Of a stretch of DNA of 64,000 nucleotides, positions 55,422 to 64,000 are shown piece after piece. Source of the DNA: Mesorhizobium sp. M8A.F.Ca.ET.218.01.1.1 (GTDB taxonomy: Bacteria > Pseudomonadota > Alphaproteobacteria > Rhizobiales > Rhizobiaceae); contig NZ_SRUZ01000002.1 in the NCBI RefSeq assembly GCF_004791165.1, positions 454,259 to 518,258 of the forward strand, written 5' to 3'. Position numbers and translations under genes: made by a program. Position 1 is the stretch's first letter. Every line of letters begins with the position of its first letter. Under the pieces are notes generated by a model. That model saw only the letters and a list, made by a program, of their open reading frames with translations, made no database searches and was not told the DNA's origin.

Positions 55422-56192
55422 TCATTGAGCGTATAGCCTTAACGTTGAGCGCGGATCTGCGGTGCTGGATATAAGCCCGGCAAGTACAAGCGCATGCCAT
55501 AATGTGACTTGATTGGCTGTCATAACTAGCCGACCCGAAATTTTCTCAAAAGATTCCAAATGTTCCAAGGAGTTGATTCCGGTACACGGAATGAGAATCG
55601 GGTCATCGGAAATCGGCATTAAGGAGGCGAACTCTGCCAGTTCTGCTCCACAGTCGACATCATTGCCTTGTCCACTCTGCGTATACATATTCCGGATTTT
55701 TCCAACGCTTACACCTGCCTCAGAGAGAAACGTGACCAACAGCTTCGTGGTTTGAGAATCATACAACGATAGAATATCCACACGCTTCGCACCAAGGGCC
55801 GCCAGTGCAGCCAAAAAAGCCATCGCCGTGCTTGAAGCGGGCGCTTGGGCACTTTCAGAAAGGAACTGAATCTGGCGCTTTGCATGCTGCAGTCCTTTAA
55901 AGAAACTGGCGCTTGTGCAGGCCCAGATGACCGAACCGCATCCCATGTTCCCTAACTTGCGTGCAGCCGGCGACAGCACATCTTCCGCAGTAGCGCGCTC
56001 GCAGGATTCAAATTCCGTGGCAGCAGATATATCCTTACCACCAAGTGAGCGAACAGAAATGTACTCCGTGTTCTCGAAGTTGCGGTCAGCGAGCCATTTG
56101 TTCATAAATCTGTCGTCAATTATTTCATAGGGGATCGTACCATCAGAAGGAACAATAGCGCCGATCTTTCTAGTGGGATTCTGTTTTTGCAT
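55422..56192 (-). CDS. Maleate isomerase / arylmalonate decarboxylase-like protein (EutA-like)
   Basis: A 256-residue protein of the Asp/Glu racemase superfamily, AMDase/maleate isomerase branch. I chose the ATG at 56192 (MQKQNPTRKIGAIVPSDGTI); the frame is open to 56282. GSVIWACTSASFFKGLQ has the first catalytic Cys, GAKRVDILSLYDSQTTKLLV the second domain start, and ILIPCTGINSLEHLESFE the second Cys. EutA in the rhizobial ectoine-use operon belongs to this branch. It lies near the ehuB-like pseudogene and another racemase-family gene, but DNA from IS elements separates them. The reaction is unknown. Confidence 0.75.
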   Translation of the reverse strand: MQKQNPTRKIGAIVPSDGTIPYEIIDDRFMNKWLADRNFENTEYISVRSLGGKDISAATEFESCERATAEDVLSPAARKLGNMGCGSVIWACTSASFFKGLQHAKRQIQFLSESAQAPASSTAMAFLAALAALGAKRVDILSLYDSQTTKLLVTFLSEAGVSVGKIRNMYTQSGQGNDVDCGAELAEFASLMPISDDPILIPCTGINSLEHLESFEKISGRLVMTANQVTLWHALVLAGLISSTADPRSTLRLYAQ

Positions 56193-57479
56193 TTCACTTG
56201 CCTTTTTAAAGTTTGCTGCAGCGGATAGGGATGAGTCCCATCTATTTTTTTCCCTCACAAGCCATGATACTGCACTCGACACTTAAGACCCGAAAAACCT
56301 CTAGGCCGCTACTTGGATTTCGTTCGCTGCTCATATCCGCCAAGGCGCCTGGCAAACCATGCGCGTTCACGCGCTAACGCGGTGACGGCGCACGTATCTT
56401 TAGCGATTTACGCGTCGCCCAAAGGGCACCATTCCTTCTTTTTACAGCGGCATGCGCTCGGATTAAATGGCGTTTAGTCAGTGGCGTGGGAGCGAAACAG
56501 CTTCACGATCGGCGGCTTTTGGGGCACGAAATGTTCGTTCCCTTATGAGTGCATTAGGATATATAGCGTGGTACTTGGCCCATCGCTCGGCTTCTATTCT
56601 GAATTGCGGAGCTATTTCTGCGTGCAACTCAGTGCAGGGAATGCTATGATCATCGATGATCTTACCATTGTTCTCAATCGCGGTTTCAGTCCGAACGAAT
56701 TCCTCCGCCTGCAGCTAATGAATTCCACGGGAATTCATCGCTATTTACTAATGGTCGCGTAGCGATCTGTGTCAAATTCAGTTTTTGTATTGATGCCATC
56801 TCGATTGCAGATCCAGCGCGGCTTGAGTTCAGTATCGGCAAATCCGACTCGTCACATGGCTCATGCTGTGCTGCTAACTATTGGCTCGTAAGGGCGACCT
56901 TAAGAGCGCAGCCTGGCTCCGTGCCATGCTCCTGCAAGGCGGTTTTCGCTGGAGGCGTACGCTATGCAAGGCTTGCTTGCGAGTTGTATATGCGCGCAAT
57001 CAGCGTGGTCGCGTTTCTGCGACAGACCGTTAGGGACCTCGCCATGTATTGTTAATCCGGAACTGCGCGCGGTGCAGGTATGAGCGTACCTGCTGCCTCT
57101 TGAGCATATTTGATACCAGGCATGCGAGTTTGCCTAACTATATCCTAGCGGATCACTCAGATGAGCGCCCCTAATTGATGATAGCTTGAGCCTTCCGTCG
57201 GGTGGATCGCCTAATTCGTCGCGCTCCACTGGAAAGCTCGACGCCTCACCTGAGATGGCCCGCATGGCGGTGATGAATACAAGCGCATCGAATCTGCAAC
57301 CAGATTATAGTCCTGGGCTGGCACCTAATACGTAAGCGTGAAGCGGACCCCATCTGGCGCGACATGAGATGATGGGCGAGAAATGATGACACTGAAGAAG
57401 CCGAGGAGCTTGCAGTGTCAATTTCTATGTCTGCGCCTATGCCTAATGATAGAACTTTTCATGTCCTTGAGGCGGTTGC
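56193..57479. other. Gene-poor, relatively AT-rich stretch
   Basis: Nearly 1.3 kb with no recognisable family. A 93-codon plus-strand frame at 56481-56762 lacks support. It contains a perfect inverted repeat ATGAATTCC-ACG-GGAATTCAT (56718-56738). The promoter of the gene at 56192 should lie at its left edge. Confidence 0.4.
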
Positions 57480-57936
57480 GAACCGGCTGGACGCAAGCCC
57501 GCAGCGTCCGCGGCGGCGCTGGTCGGCGGTGGCGCGCCGGCACGGCTGGTTGAGGAGTCTCTGAAGCCGGGTGCGAACGTGTCGGCGATTGCGCGCCAGG
57601 CTGGACTGGCGAGTTCGCAGCTGTTTGGCTGGCGGCGCAATGCGATCAAGAGCGGTGCGGTCAGGCCGCAGCGGGATACGGCTCGGCTTTGTCGAGGTCA
57701 CCCCGACAGCATCTGCGTCGGTGGAGATCGAGCTGGGTGGCGTGGTCATTCGCGCCGGTGCCGATATCAATGAGGAGCAGCTGGTGCGGATCATCCGGGC
57801 GGTTCGCAAGGCATGATCCCGGCTGGCGTGAAGGTGTTGGTCGCCAGTCATCCCGTCGATTTTAGAAAAGGTCCCGACGGCCTTCTGGCCCTGGAGCGCG
57901 ATCCCGGCTCGGATCCGTTCTTATGGGTCGGGCGAG
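57480..57936 (+). pseudogene. IS66 tnpA and start of tnpB, truncated
   Basis: TnpA reads LKPGANVSAIARQAGLASSQ, LFGWRRNAIKSGAVRP, RDTARL; a five-base loss (CGGCT) near 57688 shifts the frame, then GFVEVTPTASASVEIELGGV and INEEQLVRIIRAVRKA. TnpB starts at once (MIPAGVKVLVASHPVDFRKG) and stops at DPF at 57920, where the recombinase element begins. A near-identical copy is at 63.6-64.0 kb. Confidence 0.83.
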
Positions 57937-58004
57937 ATTATGTGGCGGAGCCGCCCTGACCGCTTTCGCGGCCGGCCAAACCCAGCTTGCCTCCGCCACA
58001 TAAT
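57937..58004. repeat. Terminal inverted repeat pair of a tyrosine-recombinase element
   Basis: ATTATGTGGCGGAG (57937-57950) and its exact reverse complement CTCCGCCACATAAT (57991-58004) flank 40 bases at the end of the recombinase gene. The double-ended right terminus resembles the RIT right end in plan. Confidence 0.65.
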
Positions 58005-58006
58005 AT

Positions 58007-58745
58007 TCAAATGAAGTTCAGCAGTTGCAGAACGGCGTCGTTCGGTCGGAAACGCACGCCGGGATCGTCGGTGACCCCCGCCTTCTCGAGTCCTTTGCGC
58101 ATCATCTCGACATCCGCGGCGGCATAGCGGTGGGTTGTGGCGACCTGTGCGTGCCAGCCAGGCTTGGATCGTTAAAAGGTCCACGCCGGACTGGAGAAGC
58201 CTCCTGGCGAGGGAGTGCCGGAAGATGTGCGGCGATATGGGCTTGTCGGCCAAGGCAGGCCTGATAGCCACGGCCTCGGCGGCCGCACGTCGCACGATAT
58301 GGGTGGCTCCGAACCGAGTCAGGCGCTCGTTGCGGGCGCCGACGAATATCGGTCGCGGCTCGTGATGGGCGATCCCGCGCTCACTCAACAAGGTTGTCAG
58401 CGCGCGCGCCAGGTCCTTAGGAATGGGGACGACGCGGTCTCTGCGCCCCTTGCCGCGCAGCAGCACTTGCGGGTGAGAGCCCTCCAACTGAAGGTCGTTT
58501 GCGTTGACGCCTTTGGCTTCTGGGACCCGGGCGCCGGTCCGTGCCAGGAAGAGCAGAAAGGCTCGGTCGCGCCGACCACGGGGCGTCTTCGGATCGGGCG
58601 CCGCGATGAGGGTGTCCACTTCGGCCTTGGTGAGGTGGTGCGTTACCCCGATGTGCGACCGTTTAATGGGAATCGACAGCGCGCGTTGGGCCACACCGAG
58701 GCATAAGAACGGATCGGCCTCGATCGTCTTGCGCACCAGCGCCGT
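58007..58745 (-). pseudogene. Tyrosine recombinase (RIT-type), frameshifted and truncated
   Basis: Reads KRSHIGVTHHLTKAEVDTLI, RDRAFLLFLARTGARVPEA (Arg region), VLLRGKGRRDRVVPIPKDLA, ISPHIFRHSLARRLLQSGVD (HxxR), LLTIQAWL. A shift near 58165 follows, then Y-containing ATTHRYA-like sequence, and the true end LLNFI at 58007. The N-terminus is lost where it meets an IS66 tnpB start near 58745. It resembles the third member of a RIT trio; the other two are missing here. Confidence 0.78.
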
Positions 58746-59040
58746 GTCGCCACCATGACCTTGACCGCACCAGTCGGCCCCGACACGACATTGCCCTCAG
58801 AGCGCGTATCACTGCTTCGACCGTCTTGGCATGGGCACCGGGCCATTGCATCACGACGCCGTCGATCTCGAGCTCGATCACACCAGCGTCTCGAGCCGGG
58901 TCCCGCTTTCTTGGCTGTGGCCGATGCTTCGCCGCAGGCTTCGGAGGCGCTGCCGTCACCACCGCCGGCACGAACATGGATACCGATATCGCTGCCTCCC
59001 CCATCGGCCGGCGAGCAGCCCGACGCCAGGTGAACAATTG
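58746..59040 (-). pseudogene. IS66 tnpA and tnpB start, minus strand
   Basis: FTWRRAARRPMGEAAISVSM, FVPAVVTAAPP.., ARDAGVIELEIDGVV and AKTVEAVIRALRA form an IS66 TnpA C-terminus. TnpB starts (GPTGAVKVMVAT) and is cut off at 58746 by the recombinase sequence. The opposite orientation from the tnpA at 57.5 kb suggests rearrangement around the recombinase element. Confidence 0.78.
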
Positions 59041-59402
59041 CTGCGGGGAAGTCCATACCGGTTACCGCGATGGAGTTTCGCGAAAGGAGCCTTGAACGTG
59101 GATGGGCCGTCAGGCGTAAAGACCGTATGTCCGCCTCTTTCGTGAGGTGGCTCGCCCTACACTGCCCGTCCGAAGGTTACTTCTCTATTCGGCGTGTTGA
59201 AGCCAAGCGCTTTTCGAGCTTTCCGCTTCGCCGGCATCTGAGGTCGTTCGCAGGGTCTTGCTTCTCTGCGGGATCGGCGGTCGCCCGTCGCCTTGATGGG
59301 ATCAGAAGAATGAGGCGGAACAACATCGGATGGGTCCTGATCGTTGTGATGCGACCGGTACTGCAATCCTCGCGAACTCACCTCATTCATCGTCCCGCGA
59401 AG
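59041..59402. other. No gene recognised
   Basis: About 360 bases between IS66 and IS21 remnants; no family-like frame. Confidence 0.35.
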
Positions 59403-59633
59403 GACGCTCTACGAACGCACCTCGATTACCATCACCACTAACCTGGCATTCGGCGAGTGGCCGAGCGTCTTCGCCGGCGACGCGAAGATGACCACCGCGC
59501 TGCTCGATCGCCTTACGCATCATTGCGAGATCATCGAGACCGGAAACGAATTCTGGCGCTTCAAAAAGCCGCTCTCAAAGCTAAAACCGAAAAGCCAATC
59601 ACCCGCGTCCGATCAGGCTGTGCAACCCTGACC
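59403..59633 (+). pseudogene. IS21 istB C-terminal fragment (different subgroup)
   Basis: Plus-strand reading [51 protein letters not shown] and stop near 59633. It is the tail of an IstB of a subgroup distinct from the one at 28 kb. The Walker region is gone. Confidence 0.82.
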
Positions 59634-60349
59634 AGCTTCGCCTGATCGGGCGCTCACCGCCGTGCCCTTCACCACCCACCGAGGTCCCCCTTTTGCGCGA
59701 AAACATGGGGTCCGATTCCACGGTCATTGGCAGAATCAGCGTGCTCCTGTGACGAGGATCGGCTCGACCCGCCCGAGATGGGGTATTCGGCTTGAGCCTT
59801 ATCGTCGGGCGACAATGCATGGCGGATAGGTTGAAGGTGCTGCGCTTCGAGCTGATGGTTAAGCGTGGTCTGCATGCCCGCAGCCACGAGCAGAACAGCG
59901 CTCGATGTCCGCTGTCAAGATTAGGCGCGCGGAAGATCGTCCGGTCCATCGAACCGCTCGCAATAACGATCGCGCGCATGGGAGGAGACGGAACTGGCGG
60001 GCGTCGGTCGATTTGCCGGCCAAAAACCGTCTGACGGGCACTCCCCTGCCGCGTCCGCCCATGCGCGAGATAAAAGCCGCCGTATGCGGCAGGAGGCTAC
60101 GATCTGATCGCCCGACCGCGGCAAACGTCATGCCGGGCCGATGCCGTGACCTCCGCCGACGGCTGACGCGCAGCTCGGCGCTGGGCTTCGGATAAGGATC
60201 GGCCTTTCGCTCGCCGCAACGCGCGCCGGGTGCAGCGAAATGACCGCGAGAACCCTTGTTATCACACGCGGATTGTGCGGCCGCCGGGCTTGGCTTGGCC
60301 GGCGCAGCTGACGATCTGATCAGCCGGGGCAGACGCTTGCTTACTCCGC
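59634..60349. other. Unassigned GC-rich DNA downstream of the oligopeptidase gene
   Basis: About 700 bases with no supported gene. It may be eroded mobile DNA. No terminator for the oligopeptidase was clear. Confidence 0.35.
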
Positions 60350-62467
60350 TCAGCCGCTCGGCCGTCGGAGTTGGTCGAGCGCCCAGGCCATGCGAAATGC
60401 CGCTTGGTCGGCTATGCCAGCCCCATGTGAGGCACCGCTGTGGCCGCCCACAGTCCGCACGCGGAAGACAAGCTCAGGGTCGCGATCGGCTGCACAAAAC
60501 CGACGCTGCGCTACATAGCGAGCGGGCTGGTGATAGAGCACCGCGCCGTCGTAGAGCGCGGCGTCGACATACGTCGGCGGGCAGGGGCGATCGGCGCTGA
60601 GGTTGTAGTATGGGTCGTAGCTCCGCATGAACTCATATTCGTGGGCAACGTGGGGATCTCCGTACTCCACCGTTTCCACTAGTGCGCACGGCATCGTAAA
60701 ATCCATTTCGGTATCAATGATGTCGGAAAGCGGAACCTCAGCGAGCACTGCGCGGAACAAGTCGGGACGTAAGAGGGCCGCGCCAAGCACGGTACCCCCA
60801 CCAGCGCTCTTTCCCTCAATGACAATACCGTCGCGGGTGGCGAACCCCTGCTCAACGAGCCCCTCGGCAGCGGCAATCAGATCTGTGTGGGTGATACGTT
60901 TTCGATCGCGGGTAGCTGCCTCGTGCCATGGACGTCCGAGCTCGCCGCCCCCTCGTACGTGCGCGATGCCGAAAGCAACTCCGCGATCGAGCAGGCTCAA
61001 ACGCTGGGTCATGGATGAGGGCCAAGGGAAAAACGAGGGCCATCTCGGTTTTCCGTAACAGCCGTATACATTCAATAATACCGGCCCCGGGCTCGTTCGA
61101 TCACGCCGCGCGACCAACGAAATCGGGACCTGAACGCCGTCTTCCGCCTCCGCCATGACGACTGTCGCGATATATTGAGTAGGGTCATATCCCGCGACAC
61201 GGGCCTGGTACAAGACTGCCGATCGGTCATTGGCGAGATCATGCTCGACGACGGTATCGGGCGTCCCGAATGAGCTAACCGAGTAGATCAACTTCGAACT
61301 TCGGAACGGATGCCGTGCGACCGAATAGTGACCATCTGGCGATAGCCCGACCGTAAGGCTGCAACTCGGCTCGTCGGGAGCGATCGTGGCTTCGACCCGC
61401 CCGCTTCCGTTCCGCGAGACCAAGCGAGGACGAAGGCCCTCTCGCTCCAGGACAACCAGGTGGTTTTCGAGCACGTGGATCTCATCGAGCATCACGCCCG
61501 CTCGATGTGGAATGACCTCCTCCCAGCACGCCGGTGACGGGTCATCTATCGGCGCACGGACAAGCCGCCAGTACGGTCCAGCGTCGTCCACACGAAACAG
61601 AAAACTCTCGCCCCAATGCTCGGCAAAGACCTCGTGCCCGAGTTTACGCCCCACGATCCGGCGCCACTTGCCTCCCGGCTCGTCAGCGGGAAGACACCAC
61701 ACCTCTGCAGCGCCGCGTTGAACGCAACAGGACTCGTCCAAGGTAGCATGTAAGTCGAGGAACAACCAGGCGCCGCTATCAGAACGCCGCACCATCAAAT
61801 CCAGTCGCTCGTTGGCCTCCTCGAACACCACCTCAGACCTGCAGGCCTCGACGTCCAAGCGGACAATCTGATCGCACTGCCGCCGGTCAGCCCGCACCCG
61901 TGTAAAAAGCAGCGTGTGATTATCGGCGGCCCAGACAACCTGCCTGGCGCGACCCGAGCCGCGCCAGACCTCGCGGCCGTCGGTCATGTCCCGCACTCTC
62001 AACTCGTAGTGCTCGTTACCGATGAGATCGAAGCTAAACGCTACGTAACGCCCGTCGTCGCTCGGCTCGAACACACCGAGCGAATAGAAGATCTCGGCCC
62101 CGGGAATCGCGTTGGGGTCGAAGACAAGCTCGGCCGAGCCGCCGGTCGCCGGCCGGCGCCACCACGCCGGGTGAGACAGGTCCTGCTCGTGTCTTTGGAA
62201 GTACTCGAAAGGCCCAACTTGGAATGGTGGCGGCGTGCCCTCGCAAAGCTGACGCCCTTCGATCTCAGCGATGAGCTCCGCCTTGAGCCCTGTCAGGTGA
62301 GCTGTCGCTTGCTCCGCGTAGCTGTTCTCGGCTGCCAGATACGCGAGGACATCGGGATTGTCCCGGTCGCAAAGCCATCTGTACCGGTCAATCGTGACGT
62401 CGTCATGAAGGACCCGGATCCGCGGCTCGGCACGGAGAAGCGGTGGCTGAAGGCGCTTATCTCCCAT
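60350..62467 (-). CDS. Oligopeptidase B-like S9 family serine peptidase
   Basis: Full-length prolyl-oligopeptidase family enzyme, 705 residues from the ATG at 62467 (MGDKRLQPPLLRAEPRIRVL); the frame is open to 62557. The seven-bladed propeller (about residues 70-400) includes HEQDLSHPAWWRR and VVWAADNHTLLFTRV. The hydrolase domain has VLLNVYGCYGKPRWPSFFPW, GVAFGIAHVRGGGELGRPWH, the nucleophile GKSAGGGTVLGAAL, DAALYDGAVLYHQPARYVAQ (acid region) and GGHSGASHG (His). It trims short peptides in the cytoplasm. It stands alone, flanked by IS remnants. The last residues (DQLRRPSG) are family-like, so it seems complete. Confidence 0.88.
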   Translation of the reverse strand: MGDKRLQPPLLRAEPRIRVLHDDVTIDRYRWLCDRDNPDVLAYLAAENSYAEQATAHLTGLKAELIAEIEGRQLCEGTPPPFQVGPFEYFQRHEQDLSHPAWWRRPATGGSAELVFDPNAIPGAEIFYSLGVFEPSDDGRYVAFSFDLIGNEHYELRVRDMTDGREVWRGSGRARQVVWAADNHTLLFTRVRADRRQCDQIVRLDVEACRSEVVFEEANERLDLMVRRSDSGAWLFLDLHATLDESCCVQRGAAEVWCLPADEPGGKWRRIVGRKLGHEVFAEHWGESFLFRVDDAGPYWRLVRAPIDDPSPACWEEVIPHRAGVMLDEIHVLENHLVVLEREGLRPRLVSRNGSGRVEATIAPDEPSCSLTVGLSPDGHYSVARHPFRSSKLIYSVSSFGTPDTVVEHDLANDRSAVLYQARVAGYDPTQYIATVVMAEAEDGVQVPISLVARRDRTSPGPVLLNVYGCYGKPRWPSFFPWPSSMTQRLSLLDRGVAFGIAHVRGGGELGRPWHEAATRDRKRITHTDLIAAAEGLVEQGFATRDGIVIEGKSAGGGTVLGAALLRPDLFRAVLAEVPLSDIIDTEMDFTMPCALVETVEYGDPHVAHEYEFMRSYDPYYNLSADRPCPPTYVDAALYDGAVLYHQPARYVAQRRFCAADRDPELVFRVRTVGGHSGASHGAGIADQAAFRMAWALDQLRRPSG

Positions 62468-62929
62468 CAGACGGCTCTCACGTGAAAAACAAGAGCAAGG
62501 CTTCCTGCGGCAGTCCGCGAACAACTTAGTTTGTGCATTAACTTTCCTCCCAGACAATTAGCGGCAAACCGCTCAGCGATCCATGCGCGAGATCGCCAGC
62601 ATCTTTCTCTTTCCGATTTTCGGCGGTGTCGCGTGCGGCGCGCAACATTGCCTGCTGTCAGACGGAGACAAAGCGCATGGCAAGCATTCATACGGTTCTC
62701 AGTTATTCTTCAATTCTCTCTCAATTTCACCGCCGGTTAGCCCGCAACACAGGCTATGGCCTCATATACCTAGGAGCTCGCAGCAGCTCCCTTGCCTTGC
62801 CACTGGTTAGACTTGCAAGGTCATCTCTGAATTGACAAGCATAGAATGAAGATCCCAGCTATCGAGAATCCAGATGATCAATGCTCACCTCGGTGGCAAG
62901 GCAGGCCGGTGCACATATCTGGAAGACTA
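62468..62929. other. Upstream region of the oligopeptidase gene
   Basis: Promoter region and unassigned DNA; no family-like frame. Confidence 0.4.
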
Positions 62930-63213
62930 ACTGTGGTGCGAGGTCAAAGTGCGTTGGCAGAGGCGTTTAATGCTGACGAGGATCTCGTCGGCGGATTTGA
63001 TCCAGGCATTGCAGCTTTCAGGCTGTTGGTGCTGGCAAAGGTGCCCCGTTGGAGACAGCGCCGCGTCCGGATCAAGAACCAGCATTCCACCAGGTTTAGC
63101 CAAGAAGCGCTTGTCGGGGTGAAGTGCAGATCCCAGCGCGGCCGCTTCGTTAACCAGTCATGCACCAGCGTCTTGTAGCGTGAGGCATTGTCGAATACCA
63201 GAGCCGTCGGGGA
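62930..63213 (-). pseudogene. IS630-family transposase C-terminal fragment
   Basis: Reads ALVFDNASRYKTLVHDWLTK, LHFTPTSASWLNLVECWF, LQRGTFAS, with the second Asp (FDN) and the Glu (LVE) of the DDE triad. The end is shifted but ends like IS630. The N-terminus is missing. Confidence 0.82.
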
Positions 63214-63520
63214 TCAACCGTATCTATCGGCTCTACCGTAAGGAAGGGCTGAACGTGCGCAAGCGTCGTGCGCGCCGGGCGGTCGGCACACGAGCCCCGA
63301 CCCTGGTCGAGGCTCGGCCGAATGCACGCTGGTCGCTGGATTTCGTCCATGACCAGTTCGCCTGCGGGCGGCGCTTCCGCGTGCTGAACATCGTCGGTGA
63401 CGTGACGCGCAGCCGGGCATGATCGTGTCTGACCACGGGACGGAGTTCACCTCGAACGCAATCCTGGCCTGATCGAAGGACCATCGCGTCGAGTGGCACT
63501 ACATTAAGCGGGGCCCTGAC
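63205..63520 (+). pseudogene. IS3-family orfB fragment with internal deletion
   Basis: NRIYRLYRKEGLNVRKRRAR, APTLVEARPNARWSLDFVHD, QFACGRRFRVLNIV is the start of an IS3 DDE domain. It jumps to MIVSDHGTEFTSNAILA and DHRVEWHYI, losing the sequence between, then meets IS66 DNA. Confidence 0.82.
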
Positions 63521-63589
63521 CGCACCTTCTTTGCGCCGGCGTGACGAGGCACCCTTGACGATCCGATTTGGAGGATCGTTTGTCTCCAG

Positions 63590-64000
63590 ACTTGACCATA
63601 GACTTGAGCCAGCGGGCGCGGATCCTGGAGGAGACGTTCACGCCGGGTGCGGTGGTGTCGGCGGTGGCGCGCCGGCACGGCTGGTTGAAGAGTCTCTGAG
63701 GCCGGTGCGAACGTGTCGGCGATCGCGCGCCAGGCTGGACTGGCGAGTTCGCAGCTGTTTGGCTGGCGGCGGAATGCGATCAAGAGCGGTGCGGTCAGGC
63801 CGCAGCGGGATACGGCTCGGCTCGGCTTTGTCGAGGTCACCCCGACAGCGTCTGCGTCGGTGGAGATCGAGCTGGGTGGCGTGGTCATTCGCGCCGGTGC
63901 CGATATCAATGAGGAGCAGCTGGTGCGGATCATCCGGGCGGTTCGCAAGGCATGATCCCGGCTGGCGTGAAGGTGTTGGTCGCCAGTCATCCCGTCGAAC
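63590..64000 (+). pseudogene. IS66 tnpA and start of tnpB, running off the window
   Basis: VSAIARQAGLASSQLFGWRR, AIKSGAVRPQRDTARLGFVE, IELGGVVIRAGADINEEQLV form an intact TnpA core (63713-63955). A lost G near 63698 separates it from RARILEETFTPGAVVSAVAR upstream. TnpB begins at 63954 (MIPAGVKVLVASHPV) and continues beyond the window. It lacks the five-base deletion of the copy at 57.5 kb, otherwise nearly identical. Confidence 0.78.

Noticed and set aside
56481..56762. 93-codon plus-strand frame in the gene-poor region
   Set aside because: No ribosome site, family or conserved neighbour; left as non-coding.

Overview
The window looks like accessory DNA of a rhizobium (Hyphomicrobiales, most likely Mesorhizobium or a close relative), from a symbiosis island, ICE or large plasmid. 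This rests on GC-rich rhizobial codon use, many IS66/IS21/IS110/IS91/IS630 remnants, and two copies of a small XRE plus DUF2285 gene pair arranged like the qseC-qseM antiactivation module of Mesorhizobium symbiosis ICEs, followed by a LuxR/TraR-type receptor. No tRNA, rRNA, nod gene, nif gene or CRISPR array was recognised.

Layout. 0-1.4 kb: end of an S9 oligopeptidase and an OmpW-type porin. 1.8-5.0 kb: tandemly duplicated qseC-qseM-like module, then a LuxR-type AHL receptor. 6.0-12.0 kb: class III aminotransferase, truncated IS256, a compact TIR / SLATT-like membrane protein / ThsB-like operon (probable anti-phage system), the relic of a second aminotransferase, and an Lrp regulator. 12.5-20.2 kb: minus-strand cluster for methylaspartate -> mesaconate -> citramalate -> citramalyl-CoA -> acetyl-CoA + pyruvate, with an aldehyde dehydrogenase and a LysR regulator. 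20.6-27.1 kb: D-Ala-D-Ala-ligase-like gene and alanine racemase, separated by transposase and serine-recombinase DNA. 27.9-39.7 kb: nested mobile DNA (IS21, IS110, an IS66 interrupted by a three-recombinase RIT element, an IS91-type element), enclosing one intact aspartoacylase-family gene. 39.7-52.1 kb: oppABCDF-type transporter, an M24 creatinase/ectoine-hydrolase-like gene, and a spermidine/putrescine-type transporter with a fused permease. 52.3-56.2 kb: ruined ehuB-like binding protein and two Asp/Glu-racemase-superfamily genes. 56.2-64 kb: gene-poor DNA, IS66 and tyrosine-recombinase remnants, a full oligopeptidase B-like gene and further IS scraps.

Metabolic genes are nearly all intact and on the minus strand. 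Almost every mobile-element gene carries one or more frameshifts. The metabolic content points to scavenging of amino acids, peptides and compatible-solute-like compounds. The most novel-looking items are the TIR-SLATT-TIR operon at 8.7-10.7 kb and the RIT element at 32.7-36.1 kb together with its 126-bp deletion derivative at 55 kb, both sitting at the same codon of IS66 tnpC genes.
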